Positions 11,481 to 23,834 are shown, counted from the stretch's first letter. The stretch: 64,000 bases of DNA from Atherinomorus stipes (GCA_023101725.1 JALJCO010007889.1:62001-126000), one strand, 5' to 3'. Translations and numbers: made by a program. Notes: generated by a model not told the origin, from the letters alone.

Positions 11481-12865
11481 GGGAGGGAGGGGGGGGCATT
11501 GTTCAGCACTGTTTTATGTGTACAATCCACTTCTCTCTGTCCAAATGCCTGAAATCCCCAGTGTGAGTGTGCTGCTCTCGTTGTTATAACATCTCCATTT
11601 GTGGAGAAGATGAATGTGTTCTCATCTTCATCCCTCCCTCCTTTCCTCTGTCCTCTATCCCCCACCACCTGAGAGCTTCTGTCTGGGTGGTGAAACTGTA
11701 GAGATGCACAAACCAAGAAGACAGAAAAAGCCGTCTGCTATGTGGGTTTGTCTTTTTTTTTTTCTGCATATGTGATTAATCATACACACAAAATGAACTG
11801 TACGTACTTCTGGAGATCCATCTTCTGTTTTCTATTATTCTCAAGGATACGCAGAAAAGGAGTTGCTTTGTCTTAGTGACAGCAGTTATTTCAGCAGACA
11901 AAGCCCTCTCCAGTGTACAATGTTCAACGATATAAATGCTCCATGAAGACTAATAATTATATAGAGATGTACAGGGGAGAAACCTTTATTTCAAATTTGG
12001 GGGTGATGCACTGTGTTTTTTGTTTTTAAGATAAGTAGGGTCCTCCTTTAAGACACAACCTCTCTCTGTAATTAATTTGGAGCTTGAGATTCTCCCAGGT
12101 AAACTTTGCATGAACGCCTTTTCCAAGTAAATATAACAGTAACTGAGAAGATGTGATAGAAGACACACAAAACTAATGTGGGTAAAAACACACACTTTTC
12201 CTGCTTGCTTGTGGCATGTTTTATACTTCATGTTAAAATGTGTTTCTGTTTGGCTACCTGTGTTTGGATTTTGATAAGCTCAGTGTTATGTTACATGATC
12301 TTGGAGCCATGATCTACAGTATGGCTGTGTGGTTACCATGGTCTTGTGTTCAGTGCAGGATTACGTACTCGGGGTGAGCTAACATGTGACTGTGTAATGT
12401 TAGAGTTCTTCTTGTGAACATCAGCATCAATATTGTGGAGAGTCATCCCATTTTTGGTGCATCACTTGTGGATGCAGTGGCTGGATGAATGCAGTGGCTT
12501 TGTGTGGTATTGCTATCAGTCTGTGTGCCTTTGTGTTGGATCACTTGTGTGTTTTGCGTCACTGAAACTGCTGCATTTTGTTACTTGTGCTGATGACCGA
12601 CCAAGCTTGTGCTGCTATAGTAGATTGTTTTTGTTTTTTGTGAAATAAAACCCTACTCGTAAGATTACTTTCTTAAATAAATTAGATGTAAAAACCTCTT
12701 CACAGTTCAAGAAAGTGTTTTGATTTTGTATCTAATTTGTGTTTAACACTTATGGAGGTATTTCTTCATAAGTCACAGTCCTGTAATTTGTACAAATGAG
12801 CGCATTCTCTCTAATGACACAAAGGAATTGGGAACACACCAAAAGGTGTAACACTTATTTTACAG
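11481..12865. other. Non-coding; nothing recognised
   Basis: Contains a G-rich run near 11477-11498 and ordinary AT-rich DNA. No element ends or gene-like frames. Confidence 0.35.
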
Positions 12866-12997
12866 TCTTTTCTTTTCTTTTCTTTTCTTTTCTTTTCTTT
12901 TCTTTTCTTTTCTTTTCTTTTCTTTTTCTTTTCTTTTCTTTTCTTTTCTTTTCTTTTCTTTTCTTTTCTTTTCTTTTCTTTTCTTTTCTTTTTTTTT
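12866..12997. repeat. (TTTTC)n microsatellite, about 130 bp
   Basis: Near-perfect TTTTC units with one T-length slip near 12927. The polypyrimidine array generates the spurious Phe/Ser/Leu and Lys/Arg/Glu frames in this interval. Confidence 0.97.
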
Positions 12998-13384
12998 AAA
13001 AAAAAGAAAATCGTGGGGAATGAATAATCCATATTTCATTTTAATCATCTGGGACTAATATGTGACACAGTTTAGAGGACCTTAGTCGCTATAAACCCAT
13101 TGACGGCTTGACCTCTGGCATGTGACAGTCTGTAAAAGTCTTGGGTTGTAAAGTGTGTTTTCAGAGTGTGAATTTCACCCTGGATATTCTCAGGTGGGTT
13201 TCCATCATGAGTGCAGAGTGAGGACATTTGTACTGGGGAGGTGTTGGACAGGGCAGCAGCTGGTGGTGGGGCAGAAGTGTTATAATAATCTGAACATGGA
13301 ACTGGCTGAAGAAACCAGATGAATAAGGAAACTTTATAACAGCTGTCCAGAATAGCTATTCTATTCAGATGTGGTGTAGTTTGC

Positions 13385-13940
13385 CGCTTTCCCACTGAAA
13401 TTAGCACGCGGGTTTTTCAAATGCACATCGACCCACTCATAATCAGCTTTTCGCTCCTTTCCCATTGACAAAAAAAGCTGGGTCTGATCACCTGCTGGAA
13501 GCTGCGTGCCTCTGACCCCACCGATGCGTGCTGCATGTTGATGATGTCAGCTGTGTGACAGAAATCAGGAAAGTAAACAATGGAGAGCGAGTCAGGCCGT
13601 GGTCAACGTGCCATCTTGTTGCATCTTTGTCTGTCCTCAAAATTGAGGAAACCCAGCAAATGACTTTCTTTGTGCAGATGGAACGCAGGCGACGTGAATT
13701 TGTTGCCAAAGCAGAGTTGTTTTGGTACTTTAAATGAGACGTGACTGGCGCGATGTCACAATGTAGCCACGTACAGTCCAACATCATAAGATAAATTCAC
13801 GAGTCAACTCGGGTCTGGTGTTCCCACTGCAGACCGATCAGAGCCGAGTCAATTGACGTGGGTCGGTAAGCTTTTCCCACTGCCACTAAAAGTCAATTAT
13901 TCACGGATTTAAACTGCTTTTTTTTGGCCAGTGGGAAAGG
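13385..13940. mobile_element. Nonautonomous TIR element, about 556 bp
   Basis: GCTTTCCCACTG at 13385-13396 is inverted as CAGTGGGAAAGG at 13929-13940. Internal motifs such as CCTTTCCCATTGAC and CTTTTCCCACTGCC repeat the terminal theme, as in Harbinger-like MITEs. No target duplication could be fixed, so the limits may be out by 5-15 bases. Confidence 0.5.
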
Positions 13941-14036
13941 GGTACGAGAGACATACAGGGTATAGCCGTTCAGAAAGTTAAAAACTACTGGTTCCGGTCT
14001 TGTGTAATAACCACTTGTAGATATAAGTTTCCAATA

Positions 14037-14300
14037 GGGATGTTTGATGATGGCTGTTTTCCTATATCCAATAAACCCATATTGTCTAATTCTAAATTTC
14101 TTACCCTGATATCAGCCGATATATGTTGCAGACTGTTAGGTTGTATCTCTCATATTTTGACAGTTTGAGTGAGAATACAAGTAGCTGAAGAGTTTAAGGT
14201 ATCATATGTGCATGCTGTGTAGCCGTTCTCATTTTAAAAAAGTAAAAACAATACTGATTTTCAATTTTACATTTTAATGTGGATAACAATGATAGGCTGA
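14037..14300. mobile_element. Diverged hAT-like fragment (tentative)
   Basis: GATATCAGCCGATATATG and the GGGATG start resemble the TATCGG-type element seen at 9070. The copy is heavily decayed and the limits are guesses. Confidence 0.25.
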
Positions 14301-14886
14301 TGTTATTGGACATCTGTATATTATAGTTGATTTTTCTTATGTCAAACTTACCTGTTTTTACATGACACATGTTTTAGGTGGATATATTAATGAAAAAATA
14401 TTTTTAAAACCTACCAAATTGCAGTTTTTATTGTCTGAATTTATTGATATTAGAGAAATTCTTGTATCAAAGAGGGCAAAAATTTGTGGTATCATAATAC
14501 TGGGATTTGGCTGTTCTTCAATTATATTGTTTTTCTTCATTTGGGTTGAGCTTATCAACCTGGTTGGGAAAAAAAAAAATGTGAGTGATGTACATTAAAC
14601 TCCAGGTGAAAGTGAGAATGCTTTTTGTAATCCTACACAAGTTTAGATCCCTGTATGACACAAAACAAAAGAGAAGCAGAGAACACCGCATACGCTGAAG
14701 CCGAGACAAAGTCAGGAGTGTGTGTGTGCGTGCAAGGGTGTGTGTGTTCTAAAGAAAAATACCACCGTTGCCGGGTTCCTTTCTCTGGGTTTGGGTGCAG
14801 GAGGTTTCCTCGGCGGGAGCTGAAGCTGCGGCCGGACAGAGATGGTTCCAGCGGGACTTCAGGTTGAATGTCCAGGAGGTTTCTTA

Positions 14887-14988
14887 TCTTTTCTTTTCTT
14901 TTCTTTTCTTTTCTTTTCTTTTCTTTTCTTTTCTTTTCTTTTCTTTTCTTTTCTTTTCTTTTCTTTTCTTTTCTTTTCTTTTCTTTTC
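14887..14988. repeat. (TTTTC)n microsatellite, about 100 bp
   Basis: About 20 almost perfect TTTTC units in the same orientation as the array 2 kb upstream. It ends in TTTTCCCGGTAG. Confidence 0.97.
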
Positions 14989-14995
14989 CCGGTAG

Positions 14996-15035
14996 CCAAA
15001 AAGAAGTACATTACCAAAGATGGGCCTGAACACAG
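14996..15035 (+). other. Speculative 40-base exon after the TTTTC array
   Basis: The pyrimidine array ends TTTTCCCGGTAG, an acceptor-like context. The next 40 bases end CACAG followed by GTAATC, a donor-like context. One frame reads KKKYITKDGPEHR. I do not recognise the peptide. The acceptor quality comes from a microsatellite, so chance is likely. Confidence 0.15.
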
Positions 15036-15099
15036 GTAATCGGCATCCATGACAGAACGAGTGTGTTGTTGTCGGAACCAAAGTCACATGCGTTGTTCT

Positions 15100-15600
15100 T
15101 TGGGGCTGCTCGATTGAAGGACACCTCTACTCTGATTTGCTGCCGCCTGTTGCTGCTGAACCGTGTCATAGCTAATTAGCATAAAGTTAACCGAAGTTCA
15201 ACTCCTTATCTGGTGCCGCTTTGGAAACTTTAGGCGCTTTAGCCGCTTTTATTGCTCTGGACGCCTGACTCTCATTGAAAATGTATTAACTTCGGCGTCC
15301 TTGCCGCTTTTTTCGTTTTTGGTCTGAATGTACAGTTATTGCGTCCCAGGCACTTTCATACATCAGGAAATGTTGCAGATAAGTCAACGCTCTCACTCCA
15401 ACCCTATCCGGAACAATTTCATGTACATTCAGCCAAAACGACCTGCCACAACATTTCCGCTCTTACGACAGGGGGACCAGTCGGTACATGTCCGCTACAT
15501 CTCTGAGGAAAAAGACCGCATTGATGTCTGAATGCAAACGTTATGAAGGACTAAGTTTGCACTATTACTGCTTTTAAGTGCAAGTCTGAAAGGGGCTTAT
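15100..15600. other. CpG-containing stretch, possibly old transposon DNA
   Basis: CpG is more frequent here than nearby, for example GCGTCC, GCCGC and ACGACC motifs. The end GCAAGTCTGAAAGGGGC resembles the terminus of a fish TIR element, and TGTAGCGGACATGTAC (minus strand, about 15486-15501) also occurs at 3557-3572. The 67-codon frame at 15328-15531 has no known family. Promoter versus decayed transposon cannot be decided. Confidence 0.3.
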
Positions 15601-18099
15601 GTGGGAAAATAACAGATAAAATCAAAGCACGTATTGTCTTGGCTTATCGTGCATCTCATGATTTTACTTAAGGTCTGACATTATGCTTATAGATATTTTC
15701 TAAACGAAGTTTTTATTGATTGTATTCATTTTTCATATTTTGTATATTAACTTCTTATTCCTTGAATAAGTTTGAGACATTTAATTGTGATTTTTAAAGT
15801 AATCTGCAGTTAACAATAAAAAGAACTATTTATCAGAATAAAACTAAGCTCCATGTCCATTATCCAGTAGCTGACCTGCTCTGACCTTTGACTTGCAGGT
15901 GATGCACTTTAAATTTTAGTTGTTTTTCAGCTGAGAATATTTAGTCATGAAAGTCAACCACTATTAAAGGGATTCTTTGGAAAGGGAGTCCTCTTTCTTG
16001 AATGTGATTTCTTGGCTCCCTAACCACACATGGCTTTTGGCTCTGCTGTTTAATTAAGAATTGTTTAGCCCAAAAAACAGTGTTGAGAGCAGAGTGGATT
16101 TCCAGTTTATTGTCAGTGGAGCATTTCCAAACTGTAAATCATGACAGTCTTGAGTCTTGGGGAAGATTTGTCCACATTTGCAAACATTGATTTAACTCTC
16201 AAGCCAATTGCGCTTCTTTCAACTTTATTATATTCTCATCTCACAGAATTGACACAACAGCACAAATGGGGCAGCAATGTGGTTTTTGTGTGTTTGTTTC
16301 TTTATTTCTGTCTACTCGTGTATTTATGAGTGTGCAGAGTGATCTGTACAATCAATGATATCATTGCTACTTCTGTCCAAATTCGATAAACACACATGCT
16401 TTGCAGCGGGATACCCACAGCGTCGTTGGAGTAAACATCCTACACACTAACTATCACCTCTGGTTTCAACAGCAAACACACACAGAGATGTTTAACAATG
16501 TTGATGTGATGCTTCACCAGTATGTACACAACTGGACGCCAGTTCAAGTAATTCATTGAGGCTTTGTTCTCACATATATCACCATGGAAACGTCAATACT
16601 CACTCTCTGACATTAAAAACATGGACTTCCTTGCACAGGTAGAGCTTCACAGCCAGCAAGCACAAGAGAAATGGGCGCTGTCGATCTGGATGGTGTCCAG
16701 GTGGGCCTCTTCTACTTCTGTAATCAGACGTTAGGCCTGTGGGAAGAGCAGTTTACTGGGCGCCTCTGAACCCTCACATCAAACCATCAGATCACTGCTA
16801 ACAGCTCTTAGTTATAACTCAGCCAGATGTGCCGGAAGTCACCACAGATGTATTCATTGCTCATATTCTGCCATTAAATGCTATTCTCTCAGGTGATGTG
16901 CTGTGCGCATCTGCTGGTGATGACATGTTTATTTCATCTGGCAGCTTTCTCTGACAGATGAAGTTGGTGGACTTTCTTCTATGTTTGGTAACAGCTGAAG
17001 AAATACACTGCCGCTTAACAACATCAACGCATTCGTTTCACTCTGCTTTTATACAGTTAATCTAAACATTTGCCTTGCAGAAAGGCCAGCTCTTTTAGGG
17101 ATCTTGTAAAGAATCACAGAAGTTATTTTTTATACTTTAAACTGCTGACAAATAAGTAGTAATTATCGTTGCTTTCGAGGTCTACACCATATGAAGCCAG
17201 TGAGAGGAGAAGTGTTGTGGAGAGAAGTAGCTGTTTGACCAGATGTCGAGCAACTTTTATAGTTGCAAACACACATGAACAATACACCACTGTAAAGTCG
17301 GCAATGCAAGCTTGCCATATGCGTAGTTTGGGAGTTTAATGGGACCCAGTATGCAGAATATACTTGTGGTGATTCGTGTTTATTCAGTTATTAATGTGAA
17401 CCCTTAAAAACAAGCGTGTCTCCATTGGCTCCTTTATAAGGCCTACACCCGACTGTTGGAGAAGAGACTCCCTGCATTATGGAACAAAGTGTTTTTTGGC
17501 CTGGCTGTAGAAGACTAGACAAGCCCCTACTTTCTCAATCATTTAACACCTTACAATTTTCGATTTTAAAACCTGTAAAATAAACACAAAAGACAAGACT
17601 CGATTTTTTTTAAAGCTTAAATATTGAATACATTAATAATCTGTACATAAAAATAAAAAATTCAAAATAAAGAAATAACTGGATAAAATGGATGGGAGAA
17701 AAAAGAATGAGTACAAAGGCATCTGGCCTATAAATTACTGGAGATGATGTTTTCAGCAGAAAACTCCATCCTTGGTGGTGAAGCATCCTTTGGTCTGGTG
17801 TCCCAGGCCTGTTGCTGCTGGTGGTGTAAAAGCTTTGCATTCCCAGCAGTTAGATCTTGTTCCCGCTGAATAATGCTCTCATTACAACTGCTCTTTGTCA
17901 CAAGCTCCATTTATAATTTGGCCACGGGACAGAGGATGTTCCAGTTTTGTGGTCTTTGTGGTGCCAAACAATAACTTTTAATTTGCACTTGGTCAGTTTT
18001 TAGTTGGAATGAAAAATGACACGAGGGTAAATAGAGAGTCCCCTCTTGCAGATGGGGTTGGCATGTTGCCTTCAATAGATATAAAAGAAAAATGTGGTT
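15601..18099. other. Non-coding; nothing recognised
   Basis: AT-rich DNA with no frames above 80 codons, no element ends and no simple repeats beyond short runs. Confidence 0.35.
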
Positions 18100-19645
18100 T
18101 TAAAAAAAAAGGTGTTTTTTTTTTTTTTTTTTAAAAAAAAAGTAAAAAAGGTTGGAAGCTTGTTGGGGGGAGGGTGGGGAAAATGGTTAGGGGTGGGGGG
18201 GTTTTTAGGGGGGGAGGGTGAAATTATAAAATACAAAAAAAAATGGGGAAAGGGGGGGGCTATGAGATAATAATAGAGAACACTTTAAAAGAGTGTTTTC
18301 AAAAAAATGTGAGTTGTAATAAAAAAATATGGAATATAAAAAATAATTTGAGGGGAAGTTTAACCCTCCGGTGGTCCTCATTTTTGGGAACATAATTTCT
18401 CCGGGGGGTAAAAAAGAAGCGGTGGTAAAAAACCCCAAAAAAAAAGAAGAAAATAAAATTAAAAACAAAAAAAAATATTACGTGGGGAGAAAAAACTAAA
18501 AATCAATCAAAAATGGGGGGGAGAATAGGGGTGTTTTCGTGATCTGGAAGAAAAATGTAGTTTATTGAAGAAAACACTACCATTGTCGGTTGTAGTATTG
18601 TTTTTTGTAGAGGTGGGGAGGAAAAATTTTTATAGAATTTTTTTAAAAAAAGGGGGGAAAAAAGGGTGTTTTATATGTTTTTCATTCATCCAAAAGAGAG
18701 AGTTTTTTGTTTGTTTTTTTTTTTTTTTTTTTTTTTTTCTGGGGAAAAATAAAGAAAAAATATAAATAAAAAAAAAAAAAAAAAAAAAGGAAACAAAAAA
18801 AAAAACATTTATTTCAACAGCAAATGTAGGGAAATATAAAAGTGCAAAGCCTTGGCAAAAAAATTTCTTACACCTGGAGCACAGAGTGTGTGTTTCATAC
18901 CGTCTTTGTGTGGGGGGAAAGACACATCTCCTTCGTGCTGGTGCCAGCAGGGGGGGGGGCGGAGGCGGCGGGAGGCGGCGGAGGGGGGGGGGGGGGAGTG
19001 GGGGTAGGAAGAACAACTATTACAAAAGGTGGAGGGGGGGGGGGGTGGGGGCCATAATCTCAATAAGGGGGGAAGCGGGGTGCCGAGCGGCGCTGCGGAA
19101 GGGCTCCAGTAGTCCGCCTACTAGACAAGATATCAAGTCAAAATAAAAAACAAAAGGAAAGAAGGAAGAAAAAAGAAGTAGAGGGAGGAGGAAGAGGGGG
19201 CAGGGGGGCGGGCAGCCTTCGGAGGCGGAAGGAGGATCACATCATCTAAAGGGGGGAGACCACCTCTGTTGTGGTGAAGATAAAGAAGGAGGGGGGGGGG
19301 GGTGTCCTCACGATCAGTAAAGTCAGGATCTGTGTGGAGGGTGGGGCGGAATGAACTGAGATGAAACTAAAATATTCTCAGATTGTGTGGCGTGAAACGA
19401 AATCTGTGACGTGGATTTGAACTGAATTGGACTGAAGGGTCATGTTGACCTGAGGGAGAAGGGTATCTTTGTTTGTGTAGAGGAAAAGAAAAAGTGAAAA
19501 AAAAGAGAAAGGAGTAAAGTTAACGTATGGGAGGAGCTAGAAAAAAAAAGAAAAGAAAAGAAAAAAAGAAAAAATGAAGAGGAGAGTGTGGGGGTTAGTT
19601 GTAAAGACGGGGAAGGGTGACGGGGGGATGAGAGGAGGGGGAAAG
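18100..19645. other. C-poor, homopolymer-rich low-complexity region
   Basis: The plus strand is dominated by A, G and T runs (G-runs at 18951-19046 and 19291-19301, T-runs at 18713-18739, A-runs at 18770-18802) and has very little C outside 18900-19130. Frames here are shadows of Pro, Gly, Lys and Phe runs. The composition changes sharply at both sides, consistent with either a decayed low-complexity array or low-quality consensus sequence. Confidence 0.7.
18360..18415. mobile_element. piggyBac-type MITE terminus (one end only)
   Basis: TTAACCCTCCGGTGGTCCTC begins at 18360. TTAACCCTC followed by a GTCCTC motif is the familiar end of fish piggyBac-like nonautonomous elements. The partner end was not found, possibly because of the disturbed surrounding sequence. 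Confidence 0.4.
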
Positions 19646-20690
19646 TTAAAGGATAACGTCTTTTTTTTCAACCTGGAAGTTATTTCTAGGAGTTTATATA
19701 TGCATTTACCATCGGTAAAATTTCTGGATCACATTGGCTCCTTCAGATTATTTTGATTATTAAGTTGCCCTCAAGCGTACATCCAGATAATGTAAGAGAT
19801 GGGGCAGCCTCTATATAAGCCATTATCTGCAGCAAAACTCCTTCATTTCACCAATACTTTAAGTCGAATGAACGAAGAAATGAGTACTATTGTCCTTTGG
19901 ATTTAGAGTTTCACAGACTGCGGTTTGTTGGTGGTGGTGGCTGCTTTTCTCTGCTGTACTGCAGTGGCGTGCTTTGGGGGCGTGCACAGCCTGTGGAGTG
20001 TAGAGAAAGCCCCCAATAACAAACAGAGAGCTAACTCTGAACTCACAGGACAATGGTTCTTATTTGTTCGTTCATTCTACTTAAAGTATTTGAAAAAGGA
20101 GTTTTGCTGCAGATATTACCTTAAATAGAAGCTGCCAGTCTCTCGTATGCCAGAGGAAGACTTAATCTAAATATTGTACAAAGGGGTCAAGGTGATACAG
20201 AAATTTTACTGGTGACTAAATGCACTTACAGTATTATATGGCTAGAGATGTAACCATATAAAAATTTAATATCACAGTTGTTGTGACCAAAATGATCACG
20301 GTTATCATTTTTATCATGGTATAACAGAAATACCCCCCAGCTTCTTTAATAATATCCAAAATGGGTCTTAATGTCTACTTTGTCCTTTTTAAAAGGGGGA
20401 AAAAATCTGAAGAGAACTGTCCATATGGGTGCCTTCTTTGCCTTCCACCATGTTTTCATAAATTAAACATTGCAAACTGGGACTGCTAATGCTTTTCCAG
20501 CCAATGAACTGCGAGTAGGAGTTTTTCAAATTTCAGTAATCAGTCACTGTTTTAACGATAATAAAAATTTGACACTGTAATACTAATTGTTGGTTATTTT
20601 ATCACGGTTAACCATTTTACCGGTAATCGTTACATCCCTATATATGGCTCTTTGGAATACAGTAGAATGCTCCGTTGACTTGAATGGGTC
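19646..20690. mobile_element. T2/Kolobok-like MITE copy with long arms, interrupted by a hAT MITE
   Basis: The left end TTAAAGGATAACG at 19646 and the following TTATTTCTAGGAGTTTATAT match the 445-bp element at 41680-42124. The opposite arm is visible before the hAT insertion as the inverted segment from about 20172 (GGTCAAGGTGATACAGAAAT and the following bases). The terminal right end beyond the hAT insert is lost or diverged, so the right limit is approximate. Confidence 0.65.
20243..20640. mobile_element. hAT MITE, 398 bp, with 8-bp target duplication
   Basis: Ends are TAGAGATGTAAC (left) and GTTACATCCCTA (right), an inverted repeat fitting the hAT YARNG terminal rule. TATATGGC flanks both sides (20235-20242 and 20641-20648), a perfect 8-bp target duplication. 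The interior is AT-rich and non-coding. The element sits in the right arm of the T2-like copy and is therefore younger. Confidence 0.85.
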
Positions 20691-22232
20691 TTCCCTATAT
20701 TTTAGCGGTCATTTTTATATAATGACCGCTGAAACAATATGACTGCTGTCAAGGGCAACGGATCTTTTTTCTTTTTTTTTTTTAACCTGTGGTCTGACAG
20801 TGAACCTAATATTACTTCACATTGCAAGTAGTCCGGTCACTTATCTCAACCAAGATCTCAGTGAAAAAAAAAAAAAAAAAAAAAAAAATAAACAGTAAGC
20901 GAGCACTTAGAAAAATGGTTGACTTACCAATTAATTTGAACATCTTTTGAGAATGTGGGGATTTTCAACACTGGGACCAGGCCAGATTTAAAGATGCACC
21001 CTCTCCAAAACGAAAGACAAAAAGAAGTCCACAAGAAGACCAGTGGCAAGAGGCATACAGCTAACAGCAGAGGAGGAAATGTCCAGTTCGACATACAGAA
21101 ATGGCCAGTGCTAGCTCAAATTCCAGCCGCCATGACTCAACTAACAAACGTTGCTGAACAACAAATGCTACGACTGTGGGGAACTATTCTATTCTTAGCA
21201 TAAAGCATGAGAAAGTTAATTGCCCCACACAAAAATAAAAGTCTTTAATGTGAATTTTATTTTTTGCAAGTAGCCGTATAATAAGCGAGATAATGTATGG
21301 AACGCAGGTCATTATTGGGAAATACTGACCGACAGGCGAATGCAGACCCCGATGCAAACTTCCAGTTGTGGCTTTGACCCAACCCAGATTAGTGGTTAAA
21401 AGAAAAACAGCAACAAAAAAAAAAGATGAATGGATATGGAAAAGCCTCCAATTGAGATACGTACTATTTAGTGATTCAAAAGTTCCCACTGATTTAATAC
21501 CTTCTCTTTAGTGACTTCTTAATGACCTCTTGGAAAAACTGTTGATCGGGCCAAAACTAAAAACTGAGAGCTCAGTCTTGATTCCCCACCCCCACCCTCC
21601 GGGTCACGCTCAACTTTGAAGCCAACATAAATTAATCTTGTATGTGCTCAGAATGAAAAGAGCTGAATATTTACTGCTTCTTGGCATTCAGTAAACGATA
21701 CTTGTCAAGGAAGACCATGTGGTACAGCCAGCTGTTGAGAAACAAGTGACAGGTCAGGTTTGAAGCTTTTGAACAACCGACTGCATGAGCGGTAAAGCAG
21801 TCCAGTGAGTATAAACTCTGCAGCCTGTCCTTAGTGTCCCAAAGCAAAGCAATCAAACGTGAAATTCAGACTGCAGCTTGAATGATATGCTCAACATGTG
21901 TTCAGCATCATATCACTTATAATGACTTGTGATGGCTCTGTGAGTGACAAACTCAGGCAAAAGCCCTTTGAGATTATTAACAGTGAAGAGTGACCTCTGA
22001 ACATGCCATATGGGCGGTAAAACATGCTGCAAGGTTGCTTGTAAAACCCAATTTAGTCCATTTCTAAGTCCTTGTGTCCGGATTGAAGTATTTGTTATGG
22101 ATTGTCTATGTCAGCTCATTTAAGCAGTTCTTCATCAAAAGGGAATTTTCTAGTTCTAGTTCACTGACGAAGGTTTGACGCAATGAAAACACTTTTACCA
22201 CGACCTCTTCTAGCATGGGGTATATTGGAGGA
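20649..22232. other. Non-coding, includes a small hairpin and a poly-A run
   Basis: AGCGGTCAT at 20705 and ATGACCGCT at 20721 form a short stem, probably part of an old repeat. An A-run lies at 20863-20888. The 82-codon frame at 20955-21203 is unrecognised and not convincing as a gene. Confidence 0.35.
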
Positions 22233-22272
22233 AACCAGTCAAGGTTAATGCTACCATTAACCTTGACTGGTT
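22233..22272. repeat. Perfect 18-bp hairpin with a 4-base loop
   Basis: AACCAGTCAAGGTTAATG (22233-22250), loop CTAC, then its exact reverse complement (22255-22272). A GGA/TCC extension continues past one bulged A. The sharp edges suggest an inverted duplication by template switching. Confidence 0.9.
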
Positions 22273-23536
22273 CCAGCTCTGATAATATCTTCATACATGT
22301 TTAACCCTCGCCACTCAGTGTCTTACTCCTGTTGGTGTTTGACATGATGGTTGCCGCCATGATTTGATGTGTTACAATGGTGATATTTATCATCAGTCAC
22401 CTCTGTTAACTGAGACTTAATGTATGCTGGTATGACTTTATCTACCCTTCAGGGTAACACAAGGCGTCTCCTCTGCTCATCATTTTTTCATTCATTTCTT
22501 GTGTGTATTAGTAGTCATCAGTGGAACGATAGCCATGATTGGTTTATTTTAGAAGTTGTCTTGCGTGCACGTCTCCAGGCTATGCCATGATTAGAAACAA
22601 GCACCAGCGACACTGACATATGGGAGGCATCAACTCTTTCCAAGTTGTCACTTCCTTCCTCTTTATTTTCTCTGCCATGATGGAGAACTACTGCCCGTGT
22701 CCATTCTTCAATGCCCTTCCCCATTAGAAAGGTCACATTAGGTCATATTGAGGGTTGCCTGTGGGCCAGCGCTTGGCTTTGGACCAATCCTAGCACAACA
22801 GGATATAGCTTGCAAATCTGAGACGAACTACCTGTATTTGTAGATCCGAGGAAGGAAAGGCTCAGAGGTAATGGGTTGTTTACACTGTTTGCACAGCACT
22901 GATCTTTTGATTCATGAAATTGGCCTCTGACTCAATCAATCAAAGCATCAATCAGCATTCTGTGATTTAAGTAAACATATTAATAGTTTTCAATTCCTGG
23001 TCTGCTGGCTGCACTCCAAAGGTAAAAAAAAAAAAAAAAAAAGAGTCAACCATGAGAGAAAAGTCTGGCTAAAGGTAGAGTTACCATCATAGAAAAACAG
23101 TGATTAGTTAAATAAGCAGCATCATTAAAGGCAGTCTTGCAATGCAGAGAACAACGGTTGGGCTCGACTTTTTTCCATCAAGGAAGGAAATGACAGGTTA
23201 TAATTACAATGGCTCCCTGAAGACTTTGTAGCAGCGTATCTCTTTCAGTGCTTAATCCAAATTATGCATATATGGATTATTCTATTTAATAGTGATTCCA
23301 GATTAAACTATGCTAACTAAGTTCAAGATGAGAACTCTCATTTCTGCATTTGTTTAACGTGGATTTGGAGTGCACCGGTGTTGTCTTATAGTAAAGAAGT
23401 TTTCTGCAACAGCTTACACATGCATGAGAGTAAATCATCAAGATATTCATGTAGCTATAAACGGAATTTCTTAGCTGCACTGGCAGTACCAGACTGGATG
23501 GTTTACGGAAAATGAATTTTACTTTCTTTGATAATC
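22273..23536. other. Non-coding; possible conserved patches
   Basis: No genes or element ends. An A-run is at 23023-23042. The patch around 23185-23230 (GGAAATGACAGGTTATAATT and following) is repeat-free and unusually balanced, but conservation cannot be tested here. Confidence 0.3.
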
Positions 23537-23648
23537 CCTGGGTTGTGTCCAAAATCACACACACTCGTTCACTAATCCCGAGGGACTTATATGTAGAGTT
23601 CAATATAGTTGGCTCATCACAGAAAAACGTTTCTGGACACGACCCAGG
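23537..23648. mobile_element. Small MITE with imperfect 14-bp inverted ends
   Basis: CCTGGGTTGTGTCC at 23537 is inverted as GGACACGACCCAGG ending at 23648, with one mismatch. The interior of about 84 bp is non-coding. It resembles fish Harbinger/ISL2EU-type miniature elements. No target duplication was confirmed. Confidence 0.55.
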
Positions 23649-23834
23649 TTTTTTTCTCCCTACTGTGAATGATGAAACCTCTGCATTTGCTCGGTTGTAG
23701 TAGGTTTTTGATGTAAAAAGTATTTTTCAGTTTTTCCTTTTTTTTCCCACAGATTAAGCTAATTTTTTTATTCTTTCACTTACAGCAGGTTTTTTATGTA
23801 CAGTCAGATTTAAATGCGCATCGCCATGTTTTAA

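Noticed and set aside
12796..13048. Phe/Ser/Leu and Lys/Glu/Arg repeat proteins
   Set aside because: Direct translations of the (TTTTC)n microsatellite in several frames.
18630..19146. Pro-rich and Gly-rich frames
   Set aside because: They follow G-runs and T-runs in the low-complexity block and have no independent support.
22233..22272. microRNA gene
   Set aside because: The stem is only 18 bp with a 4-base loop, shorter than a typical precursor, and perfectly paired, which fits an inversion better.
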